64,000 bases of DNA from Chlorophyllum brunneum (taxonomy: Eukaryota; Basidiomycota; Agaricomycetes; Agaricales; Agaricaceae): the NCBI GenBank assembly GCA_963576785.1, contig OY756139.1, positions 4,464,001-4,528,000 of the forward strand, in the 5' to 3' direction. The notes under the pieces are model-generated. The model searched no databases and was not told the DNA's origin. It saw only the letters and a program-made list of their open reading frames with translations. The translations under genes and the position numbers were made by a program. Of this stretch, positions 30,472 to 42,234 are shown piece by piece. Numbering within the stretch: position 1 is the stretch's first letter; each line of letters opens with the position of its first letter.

Positions 30472-31523
30472 TATGGAGTTGGGCGGTGCCAGGGATCTTG
30501 AGATTTATTCTCAGCAGAATTTGTCATCCATGAGAGAAGGGAAGGTGGAATAGGTACCGAGGACTGCACCTTGGTGACAAGGCTGCAAGTACTCTTCTTA
30601 GGTTTGGTTGTCAACTTGGCAAAGCCAAAGTTGATGGAGTCCATGGTGTAGGCTGGTTGCCCAGTGTCATTTCCAGAGGGAGCTGGTTGCCCAGCATTAA
30701 CCTCATTCACTTGGCCTTTGCCACTACCCCTCATGCCACGTTGTCTCTTCTTCTTCTCACTATCCTCCTAAGACTGCTGCTGGCACTACTGCGGAGGTTG
30801 CTGTTGCTGCTGCTGCTGATAGCAAGGGGGTGTGCCTTGTGGTTTAACACTGGTGAACTTATTTACCAACTGGTTTGCTTTAAGCATTGACCAGTAGTTC
30901 ATTATAGCCCCATGGACTGAAGCAAAGGTTATAGCAGAGATCTGCATGTTCACTGTGAGGAAAGGTGTGATGATGTTCTAGGCATTCAGGATGCTGGAGA
31001 GAAGAGTCATTGCCTTAATGATCTCAGGGATGGTGCAATTGCCATTAGCATCAAGCTGTTCATAGAGAATAGTGAGCTTGGAAATTGGGCTGGAGGGGTC
31101 CTCATTCGGATGGAGATAGAAGTGGATTGTCCCAACATATTTCAAATAGAGTCCGGAAATAGACTCTAGGCCATATGCAGTGTGAAGATGTACCCACATG
31201 CTGTTGACATTGGGGAGGTTCCCCTTGATTATCTTGGCAGGTAGTTTACTCTTGATGATTGAGTAAACCACCTGGTGCATGCGTACCCAAGCAGCATGTT
31301 TGATTGCCTCCTGCCCTGTAGGAGGGGGGATGATTGCATAGGCAGGGACTAGGATGTGAATTTGTGACAGGGGTGTCAGCAAGAATTCATCACCAATGAC
31401 AGAGGTACCATTGGCAGAGACCAAAGCAAGGGCGTCCTGTATCTGGTCTGCCCACTCATTATAATTGGTGGTCCCAGAGAGAATGGGGATCAAGGCAAGA
31501 ACTACGGAGATAGGAAAAGACAT
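30472..31523 (-). pseudogene. Ty1/copia element C: gag
   Basis: Starts MSFPISVVLALIPILSGTTNYNEWADQIQDAL, a copia gag N-terminus, and runs 181 codons to TAG at 30978; the frame continues as MQISAITFASVHGAIMNYW, a poly-Gln/Pro stretch (about 30830-30770), KKKRQRGMRGSGKGQ and on to the inserted LTR at 30471. The stops at 30978 and within the Gln-rich part are single events. The ATG sits about 230 bases downstream of the primer site. It is the 5' part of the same polyprotein as 28265-29894. Confidence 0.8.
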
Positions 31524-31752
31524 TGTAGTCTAAATATGGACATAATTAGCGATCAGATTCATGGGTGATCAGATCTGTGCCACTGCACTGTTCAAGCTAT
31601 GAACCCTTATTAGGGAGCCTTTAATAGAGCATGAAACAATTGAGTCATGTTAGAGGGATGGGCTAGAAAGACCATGCTCTACAGGACTGGTCAGATCAGC
31701 CTATCTACAACCCACTTGCAGCCAGTTATGGCACATGGGGAGCAGGTGATCC

Positions 31753-31765
31753 GGGGCCCATAACC
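31753..31765 (-). promoter_or_regulatory. copia-type half-tRNA primer binding site
   Basis: In element sense the 5' LTR ends CTGTTCAACA and is followed immediately by GGTTATGGGCCCC. This is complementary to the anticodon-loop region of initiator tRNA-Met (GGGCCCAUAACC), the primer used as a cleaved half-tRNA by Drosophila copia, whose primer site has nearly the same sequence at the same place. Confidence 0.8.
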
Positions 31766-32254
31766 TGTTGAACAGTACAGTAACATGCAGTAGCAGACAG
31801 ATGATCTGACTTACTAATAGTGTGGTTAGTAGGATGGTTTAAGTACTAGTAAGGAGTTGCTGTGAGAGTCAAGTAGAGCAAGTAGAAATCAAGTAGATTG
31901 TCTAAAGAAACATAAAGGAATACATGCTGCTTTATATACTAAATAACCAGGTAGCAAACCCTAAGACCTATGGATAATACTAAGCATAATGAGTCAGTAA
32001 TGACTACAGAGTCCCTTGAAACACTACGATATCATCAGCAGTGTCCAGTAGCATAATTGGAGTGACAGAGTATCAGTCAGCTCATGAAATACATGAGGAA
32101 AGAGTGCATAATGTGAGTTAGAGGGCATAGCCTTGATGATGAATATTATATGAATAATACTGAAGAGCTAGTCACATGAAATGCAGCTATAGTAAGTGCA
32201 AATGACAACACAAGGATAACATCTTCCTGCATCATTGCTGTTGTCACTGTTACA
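31766..32254 (-). repeat. 5' LTR of copia element C
   Basis: 489 bp; + strand begins TGTTGAACAGTAC and ends CACTGTTACA. Placed by the adjoining primer site and by a TATATAAAGC box in element sense (about 31953). Different family from the TGTTGAGG LTRs. No second copy is in the window, so the outer end (32254) rests on the terminal ACA only. Confidence 0.7.
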
Positions 32255-32800
32255 GGAAGCCAAGAAGAGTTGTACACAGTGCCTATCTGCCACATAGGAG
32301 CATAACTCACTATCAGTCACATAGGACCCACACTGTGCCTGCCAGTACCTGGAGTACCCCTCAAGTTAGTAGGGCTAAGCACAAAGACCTGCTCATAGAA
32401 CATATGCTATCGACCGACTTTGTGGTTTCCTCCTTGAGAAAAAGAAAAACTTGTCTGCTATGCATCCCGCCTCTGGATTCCTGTTAAGAAGTACTCCTGT
32501 TGAAAGAAGACCCAGAAGGAACGGAAGGTCACAACCACTAGGCTATGGAAAAGCCATCTGTAGAGAAGCTAAACCAAGTGGCTGCCATCTAGTCAGCCAG
32601 ATGATACTAGCAACCATGAAGATGCATCATGCCTTGTTGCTGTTATGCCAGTAACGGATTCCCTTGAAAAGCGAGAGCACTCAGTAGAGGATGCCCTCAA
32701 AACCTGTTGTGTGTTCCCAGAAAGTACAGGAAGAAGTTGTGAATAATTGTTGGTGAGATAAAGGTGCAACTTGGTCAAGATTGAATGAGTCCGATGTTGC
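32255..32800. other. non-coding stretch before chromovirus D' gag
   Basis: No coding sequence that I recognise. Probably the leader (and perhaps remains of the 5' LTR) of D', but it shows no match to the probable D 3' LTR at 27768-28264. Confidence 0.4.
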
Positions 32801-34591
32801 ATGAAGCAAAAGGAGACTACTCCACCTGCACCTCCGGTCTACAGGACTAGATTGCAATCCAAGGCTGCAGAGCCTTACAGTGTTGAGCCTACTCAACAAA
32901 CCTCCTGGCAAAACCCAGAACCAGTTCAATATTCCCCACCAGCCCCCATCCAACAGTCCACCTCAACCACTTCCCAACCCCTTGAACAACCCTCGACTAG
33001 CGCCACAGCTAGTAGGATTAGAACCAGTGAACCTGCCCCAAGACAGAGTTCAGAGTCTTATCAGACACCTGCTTACATGCAATCCAACTGGGCACAACAA
33101 GTAATCTCAAGACAACAATCACAGCAATCCCAGCCATCCCAGCAGTCCAACCAACAGTACAGAGAACCCATTTCTACCAAGTCTGAACACTTAGACAATC
33201 CTGAGCACTCCGAACATGGAAGTGAGCACTCTGAAGAGCCACCACCCCAGATACCAGAACTTGAGCCCCAATATGAATTCAATGACAACATATCAAATTC
33301 ACCAAACCCACTTGCTGGAGCCCTCCAGCTACTCCAAGAACAAAGAGAAAAGGAAGCTCAATGAAGTCAAACCAGCCAGACAACCAACTATCAGTCAACC
33401 AGCTACCAGGCAACCCAACCAGTGGTACCTGCCAGCACCCACCAGCAGACGACCAGAACACCAGGACCTCCGATTACACTCAGGACAACCCAACAGCCAC
33501 AAACCCGCCAATTGTCCCCATCAAACTCCCTAGCGAGCCTGCCACCAAACTCACCCACAGGATCAAACATGCCAGACCCCAAACTCCCAAAGCCCGCCGT
33601 TTTCTACAGTGACCCACTTGACTATCCCAACTAGAAGCAGAACCTCCAGGTCTACTTCACATCACAGCTCAACAATCTACCAAATGACAAGTCCAAAATC
33701 ATGTATGCCCTCCTTAGCATGGAAGGATCAGCCAGAGAATGGAAACAAGCCTACACTATCTCACACACCACCAACAATGTCTTCAGCCCCACCCAGACTA
33801 TCAAACAGTTCCTCACAGAACTTGACACTTTGTTTTTACCCACAAATGACACCCTCATTGCCATCAATCAACTATCTAATGTCACCCAGAATGGACAACC
33901 CACCGCAGTCTATGTCGAGCAATTCAAGAATATGTGTACCTGAGCCAGAATCACCCATGCAGAGACCAAAATCACGTTCTTCATTAAAGGACTGGATCTG
34001 TATTACAAAAGGCTTGTCTACAGTCAGAAACCTGCCCCGAATGACATCAATGCTTGGTACACAGCCGTGCAAAATGCAGCAACAATGGCATACCTACAAC
34101 AGAATTTTAGCTCAACAGGACATCATCACTCAGTACAACATACCTCCCATTGCTCGAAATATTGCACTCCGAAAGCATCAAGTTCAATGTCTTATGCAAG
34201 ACCTTACCAGCCAACTCAAAGAAGCAGTAACCCCCCAGGCTATGGTCCTATGGACGTTGACCACATCCTAGAGCAGCAGCTCAATAATCTTTACCCAATG
34301 GGAGAAGGATCTGAGGAAGAAGGAGAAGAATCTGAGGAAGAAGCATCATCAGATGATGATGAATATTCGAACACAACTACCCAGCAAGTTGCCCACATGG
34401 CCACAAAACTTGCCACAGCCCAACTCAATGCAATCTTATCACCCAAACTCTGGAAGTTATATAATGAACAAAAATGTTTCACATGCAAATCTGCTGGACA
34501 TTTCTCCAGAAATTGCCCACAACAAAGCTGTGGAAAGAACCGTGCCAGCATGTCCAAGAATGCTACTTATAAGTCCAAATGCTTTGACTAA
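32801..34591 (+). pseudogene. Ty3/gypsy element D' gag
   Basis: Starts MKQKETTPPAPPVYRTRLQSK at 32801, followed by a long Gln/Pro/Ser-rich and acidic region to 33364. Frame shifts then lead to the gag core: 33701-34070 (MYALLSMEGSAREWKQAY, FLTELDTLFLP, AVYVEQFKNMCT, then TGA 33941-33943, FFIKGLDLYYKRLVY), and 34067-34591 with an acidic run (GSEEEGEESEEEASSDDDE) and one zinc knuckle CFTCKSAGHFSRNC. At least two frame breaks and one stop. Confidence 0.8.
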
Positions 34592-34779
34592 AGCAAGCAA
34601 TGATTCAAGTCTACCTGAATTTCAAATGTAATAGAAGACACCTCCGATGAAGAGATAGAGGAACTCTTCAACATTGCAGATAGTCATCCCGACAAAGACC
34701 TAATTAAGTCTTTTGTCTGAAGAGACTAGCTACTGCATCTAGATCTCAAACTATAAAGAAACTGCAGATTTCTTATTCA

Positions 34780-35408
34780 ATGCCACAACACAATGACTAC
34801 CCCCAACCCAAGCCACCTTGCAAACCTGACAATGAACAAATTACCACCATTAACATTGTTCCAAAGAACAATACTATCTATGTTCCAACTACTGTCCACT
34901 TACCTAACACAACTACTGAACACCTTGCCCTCCTAGATTCAGGAGCAGCCGGAAATTGCATTGACCCATCTCTTGCAGAACAATGGAACCTACCAACCTG
35001 TCCATTTGACACACCAGTCACCATCCTTAATGCTGATGGAACCACCAATGGACAAGGACAAGCTACCTATGATGCTGTCCTTAGACTCACCATAGACGGA
35101 CAACAAATGATTCTAAAACCAAGAATCATTGGACTAGGAATGCTACCCCTAATCTTAGGAATGCCCTGGCTATTGCAATTCAACCCAGAAGTTGATTGGT
35201 CAAGGAAAACTATGAAATGGAGAACCCCATTTATCAACAACCCCCAGCTCAACTACCTCATCACCTCCATGGATAACAGTGCAAACAAAGCCAAACAAGT
35301 GAACCACATCTATCTTGAACCTGCCACATTCAAAGAAATAAACTTCAAAGCCAATGCCTCCCAGTTTATTGCCCAGCAATATGGAGAGAAGAAAGAGACT
35401 GACCCTCT
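34780..35408 (+). pseudogene. Ty3/gypsy element D' protease
   Basis: Open stretch with the retroviral-type aspartic protease: LALLDSGAAGNCIDPSLAEQW (DSGA at about 34936-34950), ILNADGTTNGQG and IILG/LGMPWLLQFNPEVDW. It runs to 35408 where LINE I is inserted antisense; the RT continues at 42178. The same part of element D is at 13447-13860. Confidence 0.85.
35394..35408. repeat. 15-bp target-site duplication of LINE I, left copy
   Basis: AGAGACTGACCCTCT here is repeated at 42178-42192. Removing LINE I and one copy rejoins the D' frame (EKKETDPLKIVPANFHDY), as in element D at 13740-13800. Confidence 0.93.
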
Positions 35409-35865
35409 TTTTTTTTTTTTTTTTTTTTTTAATCAACAATTTATAAAGCAGTGCTCGATCGCAGTCTGCATGTACATATATACAAAGGTAGAACATACAG
35501 AATGTTCAGAGCAAGGAAAGTAAACTAATAAGTACACTAACCCCACAAGACTTGACACCATCTAGCGCATACACTAGAGAGATGTTTGGTACCTAAGTTG
35601 ATCAGTGGAAAAAAGCTAAAAGGAATTCAGGAAAGAGAGAGTGAGAGAGAGAGAAATTGATAGAAAAGAAACTATCGACTCACAATCACAAGGGGGAACA
35701 ACGAACGGTACTAGCATGGGGGTGTTTTGCCCAGACACCATGGGAAAGATGGATATAGAATGAAAACTATATAAAATAGTAGACGAGCAAGGAGAAGAGA
35801 GATAGAGAAATAAAATTGAAATTCATAACCAGGAGAGCATAAGGAAAAAGAAAAGAAGAAAGGAC

Positions 35866-38800
35866 TCATGCGGGCACGGACCCAAACCTCTGATGGACTT
35901 GGCGACGATGTAACAGGGGTATTGAACCAGCGCAGATATGAGGGCATTCAGGCTCTGGAGGGAAGCTGAATGTAGCAGGGTCGCAATGCAAGAAATTGAC
36001 AAGTGTTTTGATAGTGTCAATGCCAAAGTGGTGATCAAAGTTGTTACAACAATAGAGGATGTGCGACCTAGTCTGGACCATTTGATTGGCACAGTGGTGA
36101 CAAGATAAATCCTCATTGGGGAAGAACCATAGTTGGTATTCACCAATTGGGGCATGGCATAAGATGGCATGACATGTTCTTGTGAAGAGCTGTGGCTGGT
36201 AACTGCATTCTCGTATCCAAGGACCGGATTTGATGTGCAACGGTAAGGCGGAGGCCCTGTTCGCTTGCACTGGAAGGTGGAGGAAGGAGCTACCACTGTA
36301 TTTCTTGAACCCGAACATGGCTTGCCATGTGTGAATGGCACGTTCGGCGGACTTCTTGCATAGGTAGGTGATCGAGTTGGGGACTCAGTGATTTCTACCC
36401 CAGTTGGGCCAGGCAACTGTCTGAATCCAGTTATGCGTGGCTTTTTGTATTCCATACTTGCACTTCGATGGAGTGTGATAAAATGAGAGGTGGTGTTGGT
36501 CAGACTTGTTGAACCAAGTCAAGAGTGCCTTTGAGGTGAGGATGGACTGCCGCTGACAGAAGTGCAGTGAGCAGTTGAGCAGGAGCTGAGAGGCTGCGAG
36601 GGAGTTGGTGAACATGTGGATGTGTTCAACCTGGTCATAGTCATTGGTGGCAAGTACTTTGGTAATTCCTAAATATTGTGCCACCAGTTCTGTGTCAGTC
36701 AACATTGTTCCTCCGAGTCTCTTCATGATAGAACTCCCTCTGTCTAGGTGCTGAATAGTGGCTGCTGCCATGAACTGGCCAGTGAGCAGGTTGGGGTTGG
36801 GGTGGACCAAGCCAATAATAATGGACTTGAAGTCCATCGTCACATTCGTTGTTACATCGTCCCAAAGTGTCTTCGAGAGGTGGGGGTCATCCTGGTTGAA
36901 TCCTATAAAAGATACATTAGTATGGAAGTGGTCAAGTAACCTATGTCTGGGCCAGATAGTTTTAGAAACAGAGTTGAAATGTTCTACATAACAAGTCTTG
37001 GGGGTGGGGCGGGAAATGTCCATCACAGCTCCAAGTGTCTTCTTCTTCTGAATCTCCATGAAATTCTTGATGTGAAGTTGGTGAGGGGAAGAATGATACT
37101 CTTTTGTCAGTCTTGCCAGTGCGTGTTCATCGTCCAACATGTGAAGCCTCGACGTTTGTCATTCGGCCAACTTTCGGAGATGTAGTTTGATGGGCATGAG
37201 CCCCGCAAGGGACTCAACACCACCAGTAGGAGACATTCGGAAGGCCCCGGTAATCCAGAGGGCCACCCGTCGCTGCATTTTGTTGAGGATTTCACAAGTT
37301 CCTTTTGTTCATGACTTATCGTGAAACCATAGTCGGTATCCGTATGTTGCCACTGGTACAACACATGAATGGTACAGTAGTCTTTTGTTACTAGGGGACA
37401 GACCCCATACGGAGTTTCCTAGCATTTTCATCACCTTGATCAAAGATATTGCCTTGGTAGAATAGTAACGGACATGTTCCTTGAAGGTTAACATCCTGTC
37501 GAAGTAGAAACCGAGGTAACGCCAGTAGGTTTTTGGCTTGAGGGGGGTACAACCAGTGAACAGAGGGGATCCCAAATTGATGGAGGGATTGGAGTCCTGT
37601 CTTGCATGCGTGAAGTGAAAGATTTCGGACTTGCTGTGTTCAATCACTAAGCCAAATTCATTCATGAGCCACTCCATTTTGTGGTACATGTGTTGGAGTA
37701 TTTCAACGTTTCTTTTGAGGGATGGGGATTGAGCAACAAGGGTACTGTCATCCACAAATGATAGAACATCAAAGTCCCATTTGTCGTGGTGTTCCTCCAT
37801 ATGTATGCCAAATATTTGGAGGAGGGGGGCAAGGTAAAGGGCAGATAGAATAGGGCTAAGGGCTGAGCCTTGACCTACTCCCACTGCCACGTCAAATTCA
37901 GGGGAACTGTCGTTGTTCCACAGGTATGTAGTGCAGTGTTCTTTGAGATATTTATTGAAGAACCCTGCGATTTGAGGAGGAAATCCTTGCCAAGTGAGGA
38001 TGTCGGTAAGGAGGTCATGGTTGAGGGAGGGGAAGAATTGGGCGACATCAAATGCGAGCACCGATGTTTTCTTTTTTTTTGTCCATGCTCCCCGGATGAT
38101 GTGGATTAGGAAAAGCCCAGCATCCTTGGTGGATTATTGTCAGATGGCTCCCAGTTGGTGAGGGTGGAGAACTTTAAATTTCACTGCCTCGAATTGGAGT
38201 TGTTTGGCCAGCATTTTCTCTATTAGTTTGCCAAATGTATTGAGAAGGACAATGGGTCTGAAAGTCTTCGGGGTGGAATAGTCAGGTTTGTTGGGTTTGG
38301 GGATGATTACTGACACTGATTTTTTGAAGTGTGAGGGCCAGTGTCCGAGGGACAGGCATGTGCAGCTGATTCAGAGGAAGAGATCGGTGCAAGTATCGAC
38401 AGTGACAATCTGTTTGAGATGTGACCAGGATAAATGGTCAGGGCTGGGGGTGGAAGAATTCAAGGTATCCTTGAGTGATTCTCTCATTTCTAGGAGAGAG
38501 AAATCCACCCAAGTCCTATTCTCCATACCTGTAGGCAGTGGAAGTTCTTCCAGGATTGCTGCGTTAACTGGTCTGTCTTGGGCCAAGTTATAGTGTTGGT
38601 CAAGGGCCATCCATAGATTGTCCATGGTAAGGCAAGGTTGACCATTGTGACGAATGGCTTTGGTAGCTGGGAGAGCATGTCCTTTTACCCATGGCATGAG
38701 GTCCCATGGGCATCAATTATCAACCGAGATTTCTTGTATCTTCTTGTCGAAGTAGGCCCTTTTCATTTTCCTTGTGGTCTTCTGAAAGGTGTTCCATTTG

Positions 38801-39906
38801 CATTTGTTCTTATGGTCTGCACAGTGAGTTGCGAGAGCCTCAGAGCATTCTATGTTCCACCAGGTCTTAGACCTAGTGGTGATTTTGGTCTTCTTTGTGT
38901 TGCAATTCCAGGACCTGTCAAATAAAACTCCCAATTCAGCAACAGCTCTCTCCAGCTCATCCACATCATTCATTGGCCAGTTTTTGTTGTTTATCCCCTC
39001 CGTGATATCCATCAGGAATTTGGTTTCCTCTTCCAATTCTTTGGGAATCGTCAATCTTTCAATGACAACATCCATTTGCGGAATGGGAATTCTGATTAGA
39101 AGGGGGGCGTGATCCGAGTTGTATTGATTGCCTTCCTGGATAGCATGGGTGGGGATATATGGTAACACTCCCAATACAAACAACAGGTTGATGACCATGT
39201 CTGGTAGGTTGGGGTCTGAAGTGTAGCATGTTGGTTTGGCCACAGATGGAATAGACCTCACTAAGTTGAGGGCTTCAGTGATCATGAGGAGACGGTCCAC
39301 ACTCACCAGATGTTGGTCTGTTGAAGGGTCCCATAACTCAGATCAGATATTGATGTCCCTGCCCAACAAGAGGAAGGGTGGGAGGTCGAAGAGGTGTTCC
39401 TTGAGGAATTGGAGCATGGTGTTGCAACTATCATTGTAAACATTCAACAGCAGTAGTTTCTCTCCTCCTGCGACAAGGGATATGCACAGGAGGTCTTGAT
39501 GTTCTATGACATCTCTTCTGATGGAGGGTCGGAGTCGTTTTAGTCTCTTGTGAGCGAAGGCAAGGACTCGGGGGGTGGTATGATAATCAATATCTATCAC
39601 CCATTGAGGATAGCACCGGCATCCCACTTGGAGGACTTCTTCAGCAATAATTGGGTATGAAAGGAGTGTCCAGTCTGGGTGGACTGGGCCTCCTACAAGG
39701 GGGGATCTGTCTTCAGAGACAGGAGAAGGAATGTTTCGGAGATATCTCCAAGGGGGTTCTTGTATAAGAAGGAGGTTGACGTTACCTCTACATGCAAGAA
39801 CTGTCTCCATCACTCCATACAATCTTCCAACATTGTGAGAGCAGACCTTCAACTCATTCAAAATCAAGTGAGGAGGCCTGTCTTGATTGTTGGGTGCATT
39901 ATTCAC
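35866..39906 (-). pseudogene. LINE I ORF2: endonuclease, reverse transcriptase, RNase H
   Basis: One frame of about 1,347 codons with several stops (39343, 38713, 38371, and others). In order: APE-like endonuclease (SHNVGR, LLIQEPPWRY, LLLNVYND, LLLGRDIN, then NSDHAPLLIR near 39120), RT (FDVAQFFPSLNH near 38050, VGVGQGSALSPILSALYLAP, then LSFVDDSTLVAQ, catalytic FVDD near 37780), a downstream domain (MEIQKKKTLGAVMD), RNase H (IIIGLVHPNPN, VFTNSLAAS) and a C-terminal CHHC...H...C zinc-like motif near 36110-36060, ending FGSVPA. The endonuclease nicks the target and RT copies the RNA at that site. The ORF2 start codon is GTG here; copy III has ATG, overlapping the ORF1 stop. Confidence 0.88.
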
Positions 39907-42234
39907 TTAGGGGGGTTAATTTGGCTTCAACTAGCTGGGGATGATGAGGAGGGGGTTAATGGAACTCCTTTGTTGGCTCTTAATTCGAGTGCTTTGTTTG
40001 CGTGCCAGTTGTGGTCAAAACAACACTTCCAAAACTGGCATTTACGGTCTGTAGCAAGGTAATCCTTGCCACAGTTGGAGCACATAGCCTTGTGGGGGCA
40101 TGGTTCTCCAGTGGGGGTGGCCACTATGGGTGGGTTTGCCTTTTTGTTGCCCTTGCAGCAGTAGGCAAAGGCACAATAGTTGGCGGTGGAGTGGGGACCC
40201 TTACAGTGAGTGCAGGTAAACAGTCTCGCACAGCATCGGATAAGAGGGTGGCCCCATCTGCAGCATTTAGCACAGAATGGGACTCCCGGGTTGGTGTTGG
40301 CTCTTCTGATGCAGAATAGACCTCCATAGATATTGAGGAACTTGTCCTCAATCTTTGCAATGTTGGCTCCTACCTTGGAGTCCCAGATTTCGAACCACAC
40401 CGTGCAGGTATCAGAGTGTTTGGAGTTGCTTCGCACTCTTGGTTGTGTCACAAATTGGATGGTGTCAGAATGAATGGAATTCCTGACGCTGGAGACCATG
40501 TCGGCTTCAGTTAGGATCTGCCCTCATGGTGTTATATAGTTGATGTCTGTGACCTTCACAAATGATTTAGATTTGGGAAGGGATGCTTCTCCTGTAGTAA
40601 TCCCTCCAAATTTGCTTTTGAGCCATGCCTTGACAACGTCTAGCTCAGTAGGGGTCAACACCTCCAAGGTGTGGACCACAAGGCCCAACTTACCCTGCAA
40701 GGCGGCGATGACCCTAGTCTTGGACTTCTCAGCTATGAGACAAGCATTGAGAGAGTCTATGATGGCTCCAAAATTGGTGACGTTGGGGCTGGTGAGAAGG
40801 GGAATAATCACTTGCTTGCATGATGGACCATTCAGCATGGAACGAACTACGCCAGCTTTCTTAGCCAGCTTTTTGTTTGCGGGGGAGGGGGTAGAGAAAG
40901 CAGCATTGTATATTGCTACTACCTTCTCATGCGTCAACTCCAGGAATTTACTCACAAACTCTAAGAGTTTGAGAGGGTCATGTCCCATGGGTGGAGGGGT
41001 GGGGGATTTACCACTTTTAGCTGCAGCAGCTGCATAGGAAGGTTTTATGCCTTCCTTCAGGGGGGAAGGCAGATTAGTGTTAGCCTTGGCAGGTACAGTT
41101 GTCTGTGGGGTTTTGCCTTTTTGATCTGCGGCAGCCAGTTTTTTGGCAACAGTGGGAATGGGTTTAGAGGTGGTGTTGGTGGTGTTAGCAGGTTTTCGGC
41201 CTTTACATTTCCTCTTGTGTGTGACAGCCTTAAATTCTGCCTCAGTGATCATTTGAATGTCATCATCGGAGATACCCAAGTGAGTGACATCATTGCCATC
41301 AGTGATACCCAGAGTGACAATGTGTTCAACGACCTCCATGTGGACATTGTCAGGTTTACGGGAGGGGCCTTTGGAGGCTGCGCATCACAGGGGGGAATTG
41401 TCTGGCTGGGGAGTTTCCTCAGTGCAGACAATAATCTTACCAAAATTTACCCCCATCCAACCATGGAGGTCATTTCTGTGTTCATCAACTGCAACCTTAA
41501 GCCATCCCGCCTTCATCAAGGTTCCCGTTAATTTAGTAAAGGCCTGCCCAAAGGCAAGCCCCTCATCACCGCTCATGTTATATGTGCTGCAGACTTTCAC
41601 CCACTTGGAAAGCCTTCCAACTTCCCTTACAGCATCATCATAGAACTCCTCCGGACTACCTTCATGCTCCATAGTGTCTTCTTCTTCAACTTTGACCTTG
41701 GCTACCAACTCTTCTTTGACTTGGTCAGCCCAATCTTTGCCGTCGTTCTTACCCAAGTAATAGTGATTGCCTTCAGGCCTTACTCGTTTAGATAACCTGT
41801 GGATGGTTCTATCCACATTGTCATTATTTGGAGGGCCCAAGGACCATGGGAGGGGGGTGGATGATCTTCTGCTGAGGACTGATGGGGGAATGGTGTTACT
41901 GTAGGCCTGGTCAGTAGGGATCACAGGCCTAGACATAGAAGGCATCCTAGGGAATAGGATACCAGGAGGGGGCAGAGCCTGAGAGGCCGCGAAGATAGAG
42001 GAAGCTGGAACACATGTTATGTTCCCAAAGACATCCCCATCGCCATCAGGCATAGGCTCTCTTGGGGAGAGATCAGATCATAACATAGACATGGTTTATA
42101 TCCTTTGTACTGTAGACTAGCACCAAGTAATTGACTTTCACAAATCGATGGTGGTGGTACGAGTCAAAGAAGGGATGAGAGACTGACCCTCTGAAAATTG
42201 TACCAGCCAATTTTCATGACTACCTTGATATATT
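36758..42234 (-). repeat. Left arm of 5,477-bp inverted repeat
   Basis: Each position p corresponds to 95000-p in the right arm at 52766-58242. Both arms have the same length with no indel. Only two differences were found (40037/54963 and 36848/58152). The arm covers most of LINE I plus 57 bases of chromovirus D', including the target duplication. Confidence 0.93.
39927..42092 (-). pseudogene. LINE I ORF1: CCHC nucleic-acid-binding protein
   Basis: One frame from ATG at 42092 (MSML then a TGA where copy III has an Arg codon) or from MPDGDGDVFGN at 42053, with TGA at 41385 and 40524 and TGA at 39927. It contains an N-terminal low-complexity part, a conserved middle block (FGQAFTKLTGTLMKAGWLKVAVDEHRNDLHGWMGVNFGK), a Pro/Lys/Ala-rich linker, a second block (IIPLLTSPNVTNFGAIIDSLNACLI), and zinc knuckles near the end (CAKCCRWGHPLIRC, CTHCKGPHS, CSNCGKDYLATDRKC). 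ORF1 proteins of this class package the LINE RNA. Confidence 0.85.

Larger units (their letters stand above)
35409..42177 (-). mobile_element. Full-length Tad/I-like LINE, copy I
   Basis: 6,769-bp non-LTR retrotransposon, antisense, with poly(A) (as poly(T), 35409-35430) at its 3' end and the family's 5' end (CATCCCTTCTTTGACTC in element sense) at 42177. Flanked by a 15-bp target duplication inside chromovirus D'. It has a short 5' UTR, ORF1 (42092-39927), ORF2 (39906-35866) and a roughly 450-bp 3' UTR. Both ORFs contain stops. 36758-42177 is also present inverted at 52823-58242. Confidence 0.93.

Noticed and set aside
30780..30835. CTG/CAG-like trinucleotide run, possible expandable microsatellite
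   Set aside because: It is the Gln-rich part of copia C gag read antisense (poly-Gln codons), short and interrupted, so it needs no separate explanation.
31766..32254. LTR of the E/F chromovirus family
   Set aside because: It shares a loosely similar layout (TATA block, GGCATAGCCTT) but not the TGTTACGACC terminus, and the adjoining half-tRNA primer site and downstream copia gag assign it to copia C.
36748..41643. Long + strand open frames opposite LINE I and opposite the other LINE and gypsy copies
   Set aside because: They are shadows of the LINE ORFs on the other strand, with no recognisable domains of their own.
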